Positions 10,406 to 20,639 of a DNA stretch of 64,000 nucleotides are shown here, piece after piece. The DNA comes from Salvia splendens (taxonomy: Eukaryota; Streptophyta; Magnoliopsida; Lamiales; Lamiaceae): assembly GCF_004379255.2 (NCBI RefSeq), contig NC_056047.1:16010293-16074292 (forward strand). Direction: 5' to 3'. How positions within the stretch are numbered: position 1 is the stretch's first letter; every line of letters begins with the position of its first letter. Both the position numbers and the translations under genes were made by a program. The notes below the pieces were generated by a model, which was given only the letters and a program-made list of their open reading frames with translations, was not told the origin of the DNA and did not search any database.

Positions 10406-11104
10406 TGATGTTAGTAAATGCTGGTAGAGAATGAAGACTACGACACAAAGAATTTACGTGGTTCGATTTACTGAAGTAAATCTACGTCCACGGGAAGAAG
10501 GGAGGGCAAGATTGTATTGCTTGATCTCGGATTACAGCTTACAACACAGACTTGCTATATGATTTTATCTCTAGAGAGCTTAACCTTTTTCTATCTGATC
10601 TAAGTTCTATTTATATATTGAACTAAGATCGTGGCTTGCATCACCACCCTAAGTCGTGGATGTCGTGTAGGTCATGGCCTAAGATCGTGGATGTAGCGTA
10701 GGTCATGGCCTACGATCGTGGCCTGAGTTGACACCAAGTGGTAGTGGGTGTGTTGGAAGTTGTGGAAATCCTGTATGGGTCCACTAACTCCTTGCTCGGT
10801 CGAATACTGAGACCGAACTGCTTTGGTTGCCGATCTGAGAGCAGAGCTTGATGCCGACCTGAGAGCAGAGCTTGATTGGTTGGCTTTTACCGAGCTGTAG
10901 GCTGAGGCCGAACTCTTTGTTCGGTCGAATACTGAGACCGAACTGCTTTGGTTGCCGATCTGAGAGTAGAGCTTGATTGGTTGGCTTTTACCGAGCTGTA
11001 GGCTGAGGCCGAACTCTTTGGTAATGCCGAACTCATACTCTTCCTTGGGCTTTGGGCTGATGGGCCGTCATTGCTGTTGGGCTTGTTTAGTACGCACCCC
11101 ATCA
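10406..11104 (-). repeat. 3' LTR of the Tat-lineage element
   Basis: About 699 bp, bounded by TGATG at 10406 and CATCA at 11104, so the ends are short inverted repeats with TG..CA. The polypurine tract lies directly next to 11104. An internal tandem duplication of roughly 100-120 bp covers 10796-11020 (the phrase GGTCGAATACTGAGACCGAA occurs twice). Only one LTR is in the window. Confidence 0.75.
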
Positions 11105-11120
11105 CTACCCCCCCCGAAGG
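11105..11120 (-). other. Polypurine tract of the Tat-lineage element
   Basis: On the minus strand the sequence is CCTTCGGGGGGGGTAG directly before the TG of the LTR. A purine tract at this point primes plus-strand DNA synthesis in LTR retrotransposons. It fixes the element's orientation as minus. Confidence 0.7.
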
Positions 11121-11429
11121 GCGAAGTGAATCACTTCGGCGAAGTGAGTCACTTCGGCATTCTGGATAAAGGCAAGGGGGAGGCTGATGTCAGGGGACGT
11201 GCCTTGCATTAAATGCGACAGTAAAATCCGGCCGTTGAATCCTGAAAAGGTGGGATTCGAAACGGTGCGACGATTTTGAAATCTTCGCCGAATCTGATAA
11301 ATACCTCCTTTCTTCATCATTGAAGCACTTTTGCGACTGCTTCTTCTGCACTCTCTCTTTTTTGCGAAAATTCTCTCTCCGCTTTCAAGAATTTCTTCAG
11401 ACTTTCTTCACCTTCAAAAAGTAAGAAAA

Positions 11430-13295
11430 ATGTCTTCTTCTTCTTCTTCTTCGGAGTCGGGTAGCGTTAGGAGAGGCGGTAAGGGGTCTTCTGGCCGGAA
11501 AGAGTCCGGGGAGAAGACCGTAGAGTATTTCCATAGTATTTTGAGTAAGGATACTGTGATATCCCTACCCGAAAAATACTTTTTTCCTGGGGGGAAGGCG
11601 GTGGTACCTGACGGTGATCATAGGGCTGACTCCCCGCCGGAGGGTTACGCCACCGTGTACGAGGCCTGCTTAGAATGCGGGCTTCGTTTCCCCCTCCCTT
11701 CTGCCTTTATAGATTTACTAGATTTTTTTCAGCTTCCTTTAGGCCAGGTGACTCCGAACTCTTGGAGGCACTTGTCGGCCTTCGCTGCCGAACTCCGTAG
11801 GTTAGGAAGGGATTTGTCTTTGAAGGCGATCCTTAAATTCTTTCAATTTAAGAGGAAGGGGTCTTGGTTTTACTTGATCCCTGTACAGCCCTTTAGGGCC
11901 TTTTGTAAAACGAAGTGGCCGAAGTGGCAAAACCGCTTCTTCTACTATGATAGGACCGCGGCTCCTAGTTTTCCCTGGAGAGGGCCGAAGTCCGTTATCC
12001 GTCATCCTCGGCCTGAACCGTTGGACGAGCTCGATGGCGAGCTCAACAAGATTCCCATAGTTAGGAAACAATACACGGAGTCTGAGCTCGTCAAGGGCGA
12101 CGTCGTGTTCGACATCTCGTCTTCGGACGAAGAGGCCGAGGGTGAGGATTTCTCTTTATCTTTATGCTCTACTGCTTTAACGAAGAAAACTAACCTTGCT
12201 TTCTTGCTTTTTGGCAGTGTACATGCTGAACAAGGCTATCCGAAAGTCCTCCGAGCTTGTGGAGCCGGAGAGGCAGAGAGCCCCTCGCTCGGCGTCTGAA
12301 GCCGAGAAGAATCCGAAGAGGCAAAAAACCTCTTCTTCGGATCCGAAAGTGCCGGAGTCGTGTTCGGCTAAAGGGAAGGGGAAATTTCATGAGTCCCCAA
12401 GAGTGCCGGGGAAAGACCTGGTCATCTCCGAGGTGGTTGCAGACATCCCGGAACACGTCCCTGAGCCTTTTCAATGGCCGACGAATTTTGTGGAGGTAAG
12501 CTTTCTGACTTGGCTTCTTTTCCACATTTTTTGATGGCCATTCTGTTGAGTTTTTTCCTTGTTCATCTTCAGAGAGCCAAGCTCGTCTCCGTGGAGCTCT
12601 CCAAAGCATCCCACGACTACGAGGAGATGCAGAAGAAGATGCATCTTGCTCGTAGTCTGGCCGAACAGGCTGAGGCCAAATTTGAGAGGGCCCGAGCTGC
12701 TAGGATCTCGGCTCAGGATGAAGCCCGGTCAGCCAAAAACCAGCTCATCATCCTGCAAGAGCAGACGAAGCACCGGGAGGCTCAGAAGGAGGCTGCCGCC
12801 GTGGCTGCCCAGGGGGAGGCTCTCCGTGTTTACACGGAGAAACTCTTTTTGAGCAGCCAGTTCTCGGCCTTTGTCGGTAGTCTGGTAAGGCTAATTACCG
12901 ATAAGGGCGAGCAGGGGGCCGACGTCGTGCTGCCTCTGTACAGCCGAGAGATAGCAGCTCGGCTTCAGAATCTGCCGCTCCTTGAGGAGCTCGCTTCATC
13001 CTCGGTCCTGCTTTCTGCAGACCGAGTCCGGAGTTGTCGAGCTGATCGGGACGAGAACCTGGAGGCTATCTTTGCCTCCGTGGGACCCGTTTCACCCGCT
13101 TCGACTTACAACGGAGAGGGTGAGGCCGAGCCGCTGGAGCTGGAGGCCGAAGTCGAGCGGGCCGGGCATCCGGAGAAGGAAGCCGATCAGGAGGCGGAGG
13201 CGAGGCCGGCAGGATGCGAGGCCGAGGCTGAGGTAGCTCAGGAGAAAGAAGCTGAACCAGACCAAGGAGCCGGAGACGAAGCTGGCGGAGTATGA
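11430..13295 (+). CDS. Antisense ORF of the retrotransposon, Transposase_28 (putative gypsy-type) domain protein
   Basis: Three exons (11430-12141, 12218-12495, 12573-13295) with GT-AG borders and agreeing phases encode about 570 aa. The start is the ATG before a serine run, preceded by an open leader. Residues ~30-180 form the domain annotated in plants as 'putative gypsy type transposon' (VISLPEKYFFPGGKAV, VYEACLECGLRFPLP, LDFFQLPLGQVTPNSWRHL). A charged linker follows, then a long coiled coil (about residues 330-420, RAKLVSVELSKASHDYEEM onward), then a Glu/Ala-rich tail. It lies on the strand opposite to pol within the same element, so it must be expressed from its own promoter. The frame is intact apart from the introns. 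The function of these proteins is unknown. Confidence 0.7.
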
Positions 13296-13497
13296 TTTCG
13301 TCTCCCTTCTCTTAGTCTAGTTTCTTCCTTGTAAAATGGCCTTGAAGCCCTCCTAGTGTAAAAAATTTTCCTTGTGAATGAAAAATTCTCTACACTTGTC
13401 TTCGTATAGCTTTTCGTACTCGCCTTTATTCTTGTTGTATTTTACTATCTGCTCGGTACAGCTGCCGAACTAATATAGCTGCTTTGTACTCAAGGAG

Positions 13498-14286
13498 ATG
13501 GAGATACTTCACTGGAAACGGCTGTACTCTTCGGCTTTAGACGAAGCTGAGAAAAGAGCTATAGCCGATCAGACGAAGAATGACGAGCTTCTGGCTCGTT
13601 TAGTGAAGCTGGATGCCGATAATAAGGACTTAGAGTCCGATAAGAAGGATCTGGAGGCCGAGCTGAATACGACCATTGCTGAGAGGACTGCGTACGAGGA
13701 TTACATCCGTGTGCGCGGGGGAGTGACCATATCAGATGTTCAGAGTCGAGTTGACGAACTGTGGGAGGAATATCATGTACTCCGGAGGAACAATGCGCTG
13801 GAGAGCTCGGCTTGCCAACAAGTTGTGAAATCATTACGGCGCTGGGCTTCTCGGTACGACATCATTCTTTCCCGGCGTCCCGCAATCGAGAGATTCCTTA
13901 GGCATTTCCCGCCAACAGATGCTCGCACTCCAGATCAAGCCTCTGGTTCCCTTGTTCAAAATCCTACTCCAAGTCAACAACGAACTCCGGAACAGCCGGA
14001 AACGTCAAGACGAGAACGGGCTCAGGAGCAACCGGAATCGTCAAGACAGGGACGGACTGAAATTCGCCGAGGAGTTGTGACTATGAGCGAGCAAGATCAG
14101 CAGATGCTTATTGCAGAGTCTCTTCATCGCCGAGGGGTTAGAGCTTCTGGGGCTCGCGGAAGAGGTGTTGGGTCGAGGATAGCATCTCGTCGACCTGCTT
14201 ATTCTTCATCTGCTCGGAACAACCGAACTCGGCTTCCAGAGGATTTTGCAGATAGGTGGCTTAACTTCAGCAACCCTGGACAGTAG
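13498..14286 (+). CDS. Second antisense ORF of the retrotransposon, coiled-coil protein
   Basis: Open frame for 262 aa, 200 bases after the stop of the Transposase_28-type ORF. Residues 10-60 form a coiled coil (KNDELLARLVKLDADNKDL, KKDLEAEL); the middle carries SACQQVVKSLRRWASRYDII; residues 140-190 are Pro/Gln/Ser-rich with the phrase EQPE(T/S)SR repeated; the C-terminus is Arg/Gly-rich and basic, which could bind nucleic acid. It may be the last exon of the upstream gene or a separate unit; a stop codon at 13293-13295 favours a separate unit unless splicing removes it. No known catalytic motif is visible. Confidence 0.5.
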   Translation: MEILHWKRLYSSALDEAEKRAIADQTKNDELLARLVKLDADNKDLESDKKDLEAELNTTIAERTAYEDYIRVRGGVTISDVQSRVDELWEEYHVLRRNNALESSACQQVVKSLRRWASRYDIILSRRPAIERFLRHFPPTDARTPDQASGSLVQNPTPSQQRTPEQPETSRRERAQEQPESSRQGRTEIRRGVVTMSEQDQQMLIAESLHRRGVRASGARGRGVGSRIASRRPAYSSSARNNRTRLPEDFADRWLNFSNPGQ

Positions 14287-14420
14287 AATAGTCCTTTGTA
14301 ATAGCGTAACGCCATTTTGTAGGGTAGCTGAGTTGTATGCCGAACAAGATTTGAAAAATGAAATTTTGTTTTCGCTTCTAACACTGTATTTACAGCTTAG
14401 CGAAAAAATTTCATCGTACT

Positions 14421-14620
14421 TGTCCTCGGTCTTATGAAGTAAACTTCTTTGACCGGACTTGGTCCTTGGTCTTATGAAGTAAACTTCTTTGACCGGACTT
14501 GGTCCTTGGTCTGATGAAATAAACATCTTTGACCGGACTCGTCTTTGGTCTGATGAAATAAACATCTTTGACCGGACTCGTCTTTGGTCTGATGAAATAA
14601 ACATCTTTGACCGGACTTGG
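14421..14620. repeat. Tandem array, 40-bp unit, five copies
   Basis: The unit begins GTCCTTGGTCTTATGAAGTA and ends CTTTGACCGGACTTG. Five head-to-tail copies differ by a few substitutions (TTATGAAGT versus TGATGAAAT). Diverged single copies appear near 14720-14800. The array lies in the 3' region of the retrotransposon. Confidence 0.85.
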
Positions 14621-14846
14621 TTTGTGTTCTAATTTGGCGATTTTTGTCGCCGGGATCGAACTTTCCCTTGTCCTAATTCGGCGAGTTTTATCGCGTGGAT
14701 CGGACTTTCCCAGTTAACCGAAGTGGTCTTATGCAGTAAACCTCTTTGACTAGACATGGTCGTCCCCGGTCTTATGAGGTAAACTTCTTTGACCGAACTT
14801 GGTCGTCCTAATTCGGCGAGGTTTATCGCGTGGATCGGACTTTCCC

Positions 14847-15110
14847 TTATTGCAGTTCGTTTCAGACGAAGTGCTTATTTCTTAAGCCGAATTGTGGTCT
14901 TGTATCTTCCTGAGAAGCTTGGACTCACAATCGTTGGCTTATTGCAGTTCGTTTCAGACGAAGTGCTTGTTAAGCTGAATTGCGGTCTTGTATCCTCCTT
15001 GGAAGCTTGGACTCACAATCGTTGGCTTATTGCAGTTCGTTTCAGACGGACTGCTTGTTAAGCTGAATTGTGGTCTTATATCCTCCTTAGAAGCTTGGAC
15101 TCACAATAGT
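14847..15110. repeat. Tandem array, about 88-bp unit, three copies
   Basis: Each unit begins TTATTGCAGTTCGTTTCAGA and ends GGACTCACAAT. The first copy has a few extra bases (TTATTTCTTAAGCCG in place of TTGTTAAGCTG). Another short repeat, around TATCGCGTGGATCGGACTTT, appears at about 14690 and 14825, with a diverged copy near 14650. Confidence 0.85.
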
Positions 15111-15372
15111 CTTTAATAATCGATCTAAAAAGGGGATCAGTCTTTAAAGAACGATATACCTTGGTACCATTTGTAAGAGACGACAAGCACATAGAGACAA
15201 AACACATAGAGAAAAAATGAAAAAGACGAAGGAAAAAAACTTTAAACCTTTTTTTTTTTTTTTTAAAAAAAAAAAACGACAAGTAAAAGGTACAAGTAAG
15301 AAACAAACAAATAAAAACATATACCCCTATGACCGAGCTAGACACAAGACGGACTGACCGGACTTTTGTCTC

Positions 15373-16190
15373 TTACAAGTGGAACTTCTTGAGGTTGGAG
15401 ACGTGCCATGTTCGGGGTACTTGTTCTCCTGACATGTGAGTCAATTTATAAGACCCTTTGCCGAGGACTTCTGACACCCGATATGGACCCTCCCATGTGG
15501 GTTCGAGTTTGCCCAGCTTTTCTGCTCGGCTTACTTCGTTGTTTCTCAAGACGAGATCTCCCACTTGAAATTGAAGCTTTTTCACCCTTTGGTTATAATA
15601 CCGGGCTACTTGCTCCTTATACTTGGCTGCTTTTATGCACGCCAATTCTCTTCTTTCTTCGGCGAGATCTAGTTCTGCTCTCAGTCCGTCGTCATTCATT
15701 TCTGAGGAGAAATTTAGAGTTCGGGGACTGGGTACGCCGATCTCCACCGGAATTACGGCTTCAGTGCCGTACACCAGACTATACGGAGTTTCACCGTTGG
15801 AGGTTTTGGGTGTAGTTCGGTAGGACCATAGGACTTGAGGGAGATTTTCTACCCATTGTCCTTTGGCTTGTTCTAACCGAGCTTTTAACCCTTTCACCAG
15901 AATCCGGTTCGTTACTTCCGTTTGTCCGTTTGCTTGGGGATGGGAGACCGAAGTGAACCGCTGTTGAATGTTCAGCTCTTGGCACCAATTCTTGAACGTC
16001 TTGTCGGTGAACTGAGTCCCATTATCCGAGATGAGGATGTGGGGTATGCCAAATCGGCACACTATGTTCTTCCAGACGAAGTCCAATGCCTTTGAGCTCG
16101 TTATCGTAGCTAATGGTTCAGCCTCCACCCACTTCGTGAAGTAGTCCACGGCATATTCATTGACCATTTTTTTTATGTGAGTTGGGGCCT
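15373..16190 (-). pseudogene. Ty3/gypsy integrase C-terminal part (truncated pol)
   Basis: The frame is open from 16251 to the stop at 15373, but recognisable protein starts at about 16190. It holds the integrase core from its first catalytic Asp onward: AVDYFTKWVEAE with Asp, ISDNGTQF with Asp, and GQTEVTNR with Glu, the last two 35 residues apart as in the D,D-35-E rule. A typical gypsy C-terminus follows, with the GDLVLR and WEGPYRV motifs and ending in HVSNLKKFHL. The zinc-binding N-terminus of integrase and all earlier pol domains are missing, so the fragment cannot work alone. The rest of the frame shows no damage. Confidence 0.9.
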
Positions 16191-16199
16191 TTCTATTAA

Positions 16200-17437
16200 T
16201 TACTCCGTAACTCATTTCATTTTTACTACTTATTATCAATGAACCACGCATTTTATCAATTCATTTTACTTTCAATTGTTATAAAACTAATAGAATTATA
16301 ATTATGACTCATGTTCTAATTCATTTCACTTTTATAATTCATAATGAGGATGTATAATATTGAAAAAATTCCCAAAGCATTTAAAAGTACTTCACAATTA
16401 TAAATTGGATGTCGTACATAGTACTTGAGATTTATGCTCTTTTGACAATTCTATGCAATTACTTATTTTAATTAGTCTTGCAAAACTAAAACAAATACAA
16501 GTGGTCGTGTCAATTGCTAATATTCAAATCAAATGAGGTACTGTATTTCTTCAGTATTCTTAAATCAAACAATCTTCGAATTTGAATATTTTAAAGAAAT
16601 ATTAAACTCTATAATAAACTAGAATAAACATTTTTCATATATTCGATTCAATTTGCTTAGAACCTTGCCCTTTACTTAAGCACAAGAAGAAGAAAAAACT
16701 TCGTAGGTTCAAACATCTAGGTCTGCAAATAATCACTAATAACATGTAACTATAGTCGTTCGAAGCCTGTATTATTTTTAAATTTGTGGAAAGCTACTAT
16801 TTATATTATATTAATAAACATGCACTGTATTTTATATGATTATGTTGACGGTAGTAAATTATTGGCTATAATAAAACAACAGATTGGGGGTTTGGGGGGG
16901 AAGAAAATAATCGAGAAGAGAAAATGTTTATTAGTTGTGGAGTGTAGATTTTTCTTGTAGAAGTTGAAAGATAATTCAACCCTTGAAAAAAGGAAAAAAG
17001 AAATACTGAAGTTCAACAATTTGGACTGGCTGAGTCTGTTTTGTGGCAATACTATTCGACTATTACTAAGTGGAGCCAACAAGACAAGGTCAACAATCCA
17101 GAAAACCTTATCTTAAGCTTAATTAAGTATTCATCTTAAAACATCACTAATTATTGTTGTCTTTAATGAATATAGAGGTATGGACGTATAGTTATCCATA
17201 AATATAGTTTAAAACGAATTATGATTTTAAATCAGATGAGTTCAATTGTATGTGTCTCAACGACATGACCAACTTTTGGAGAAACATGCTGCTTTCTTCA
17301 GTTGATTATGAATAATTTATGATTCAGTGCAGTAATGAATGTGACCAATTCATACATAATCAATCTGGGATTCATGTCGAATTTCACATTTCTTCCGTTT
17401 TAGAGTTTACAAACGCGTTTCACTTACAAATCATTGA
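16200..17437. other. AT-rich intergenic region
   Basis: No gene or clear repeat found. The part nearest 17437 presumably holds the 3' untranslated region of the polygalacturonase-like gene. Confidence 0.5.
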
Positions 17438-20400
17438 TCACTTTGCGAAGGAAGAAGCACACTCCCCTGCCTGCTGACTTCTCGTCAGTTCCGAGCATGG
17501 CAACGGGCTGACTTGAACCGCACCTCCACTTACATCAGAGCACTGCCAAGGCGAATTTCTCATTCCCGGGGCACCACTGAAACTAATATTGGAGAGACAA
17601 ATCCCAGTGAATGGCGCATTTTTCAGACCATGAACCAGACCAGGTTGCTGCACCCATTCACCCCACACGTCCTTGATGGTAACATCTTTGAGAACTGGGA
17701 GAGCATTCGGATTATATTTTTCATCTGGATGATCGCCAACATCACCTGAGATCTTTATCCCTTTTCGTGCTTTGTACATGTATACATTGGATACTGTAAT
17801 GTTTCTTATGACTCCACCCCTCCCGATATTGGTCTTCAAATGGATGCCAACACCCATGTTAGATAGGGTTATGTGCTCAGCTAGAACATCCTCGACGCCT
17901 CCAGATGTTTCGCTTCCAACTGCAATTCCAGCGAATGCTGATGATCCAGTTACCCGTCTAATGGTTATACCACGACTAGGGCGGCCATAAGAGATTCCAT
18001 ACTCATCCCACCCACTCTTCACAGCCACCAGGTCATCTCCTGTTGATATGTAGGTATCCTCAATGCATACGTCCGTGCTCGAGTCTGGAAAGGAAACAAT
18101 ATTGATGAAATATTCAATACTACCCTTAATATATGACACTTCATAAGCTCTATCTCAACTCAAAGCCCTCAAAACATTATGACTGCATGATTGACGTTAA
18201 GGTAATGGAAAATCGAAAAAAATATTGTGTGGATACACTTGTACCGAGTCATGCCTTCCTTTCTTGCACCAATAGGTCCGATACAGAGATATAAACTAAG
18301 CTATTACTGTAACTTGAAACTGTAAGTATCAAACCAGCATTTGCAGGCTTACCTGGATCTATTCCATCAGTGTTTGGAGAATCAGCAGGAGCCACTATGG
18401 TCAAATAATTGAAGACAACGTTGCTGAAAAGAGGTAAAGAGTGAGCGAAACAATATACAGATCAAGAGGGAACAAATGAGGTAGCTGTAAAATAAACATT
18501 TTTCATACATCATAAACGACTTATACCTGCAATACACAGGGTGTATGTTCCAAAATGGCGAGTTCATGAAAGTTAAATTGGAAATTATTATGTCTCTGGA
18601 GTTCTTCAATTCAACTAGGTTGGGTCTAGTATACTGAAGGGTTCTTTGCCTCCACATGTTCCACCAAATGTCACCTTGACCTTCAATCGTCCCATTTTCA
18701 CCTACAAATAGCATTTTATTAACAAGAGCATATAAAGTTCAGGTTCCTGTTAAAAATAGTAAAACTCAATAGTATACTGCAGGATCGTTCACATATTTTC
18801 AACATTATATCAAGTGGAAGATAATCCGCTAAAAGCCTTCTTGTGCTGTTGACATTGTGATTTTTTAATACTCAAAAGCACTTTTTCCAATTCATTATTC
18901 AACAAATCTACTATAGTATACAAACCTGTTATTATCACATCATGGAGTCCATCCCCATGGAGGAAGCTCATATACCTTCCTCCAAGCCGTTCTCTCCCTC
19001 TACCATAAGAAGGCAAGGGAGCTATTAAGGGCCACTGGTTAGTATCCTACAATGAATATACAGTTAAGTTAGAGATCATATGGTTATGGAATATCTATGA
19101 TGAGTGAAACAAGGAGTTGAGTCAATCTATGCCGTGGTTAGTTTTAAGCTTTCAGAATGCCATTACATATTCACACATGGCTTGTAATGAAATATATGAC
19201 ACTCTACTTCCAGGCATAAAAAGTCAAGGAGAATGGACAAATTTCCAAGTGAAGAAATGTTTACTAGGAAATAAGAGTGAGAATCTCAAGTATCAAAAAT
19301 TTGTGCACAATTAACAAAAACATCATAAACTAAATGCTAGAAAGACCAAAACTATAGGAACTAGGAAGTCCATCATGGGCAAGAAGATCCACCAAAAGTA
19401 GTATTTTAAGAATCACAATTACTGGTACACTAACTAGACATAGTTTTTATAACTGAAACCTTTATAAGAAAGACTTTCAAGGCACAAACTAATGCGTGGA
19501 CATTGACTGTTATGTAGAGCAAGCTAGCATAAAGTTAAGTCTAAGTGCATTGATTGAAAAATGACTTCTTAGTAATTAAGCTGATTATAAGTAGAAGTGA
19601 TTTTGTTAAAAAGAAAGGCTATTTAACAGTTACTGACTTCCACTATAAAACAAAACATGGAATTAGAAGGATAACATCATGTAACACCATTATTGGCTGG
19701 CAGATTCTCAAATGGCAACCAAGTCCCTCCACTAGCTTCTCAATCAACAGATATCCCCAAACATATTCTGGAAAACTACAGGCTCTCATTAAGTTATTTG
19801 GGCGAAGTTTGAGGAATTAGCAGCATTCAGAACTGCTCCATAAGAAATCCAGTCAAGAAGATAAGAGTTCAAGACAAACTGAATTTCCTTGTTAAGTTAT
19901 CCCATTTTTCTTTTCATCACATTCCATTAAAACGTGCGAGATATGCTTGTTCGAGTGGCAAACACACAGTTATCAGTAAAAATCAAACCTTCATTGAGAA
20001 GAAAAACAAATTCATAAAAAAACAGAAAGCTAAACTTAAATGAGCTCCATGCTTGTAAAAGGTGTCCAATTAGGAAAACAAAATTCCCACAACAGATAAA
20101 CACCTTCACATACCATATAAGAGCAAATAAACCAAAATCCTCGTTCTATAACCTGCATATGCCTACTAACATACCCAATACAGTAAATAAAATATAGAAC
20201 ACACCACACATTTAAGCCAAAAAGGAAGGACAGAGTAGAGAATCAAAACAAAAATAAAAAAGGAGGCGATTCCAATACCACTGTGGCTTTGAGGACAGCA
20301 CCTCTTGCCAAGTATAGAGTCATCCGGCTAGTGAGATTAAATGGTCCAGTTAAGTACTCTCCAGAAGGAATGTAGAGAAGCGCACCGCCGGTCCTGTTTA

Positions 20401-20623
20401 AATGCCTAATTCTGTATATAGCTTCCCTAAAGGCCTTGGTGTTCGGAGTCACTCCATCACCCACACCTCCGAAATCGGCTATGGATATGTTCTCATCGCG
20501 ATGTTTCATCGGTACAATTCCCGAGCACGTCACCCCATCCGCGTTAACAGTTGATACCAAGCAATTTGTCAGAAGCACAGCAACCCCAAGCCATAGCAAA
20601 ATCGAAAATCCACGATCGTGCAT
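17438..20623 (-). CDS. Polygalacturonase-like protein (GH28), secreted
   Basis: Five exons on the minus strand (20623-20279, 19046-18926, 18701-18527, 18423-18353, 18084-17438) give 452 aa, normal for the family. Residues 1-28 form a signal peptide (hydrophobic ILLWLGVAVLLT, cleavage near VNA), so it is secreted to the wall. GH28 motifs: SPNTDGID (Asn231, Asp233), TGDD (Asp254, Asp255) and IHLKTNIGRGG in place of the usual RIK. The third motif, normally GHG with the catalytic-site His, reads GSETSGG (294-300), with no His. This variant is shared by a clade of plant 'probable polygalacturonases', so it is probably not a new loss, but classic endo-polygalacturonase activity is doubtful. N-glycosylation sequons are present. 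Intron 1 is about 1.2 kb. The frame is intact and all borders are GT-AG. Confidence 0.88.
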
Positions 20624-20639
20624 TTTGAGCTGATTTGAG

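Larger units (their letters stand above)
10406..16190 (-). mobile_element. 3' part of a Tat-lineage Ty3/gypsy LTR retrotransposon (element on minus strand)
   Basis: Read on the minus strand the order is: end of integrase (about 16190-15373), a region with two tandem arrays (15110-14420), two ORFs antisense to pol (14286-13498 and 13295-11430), a G-rich polypurine tract (complement of 11105-11115) and one LTR (11104-10406). A 3' region carrying antisense ORFs with a Transposase_28-type domain plus tandem repeats is known from the Tat lineage of plant gypsy elements. The 5' LTR, gag, protease, reverse transcriptase and RNase H are missing; the break is inside integrase near 16190. It is therefore a truncated, non-mobile copy. 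Confidence 0.8.
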
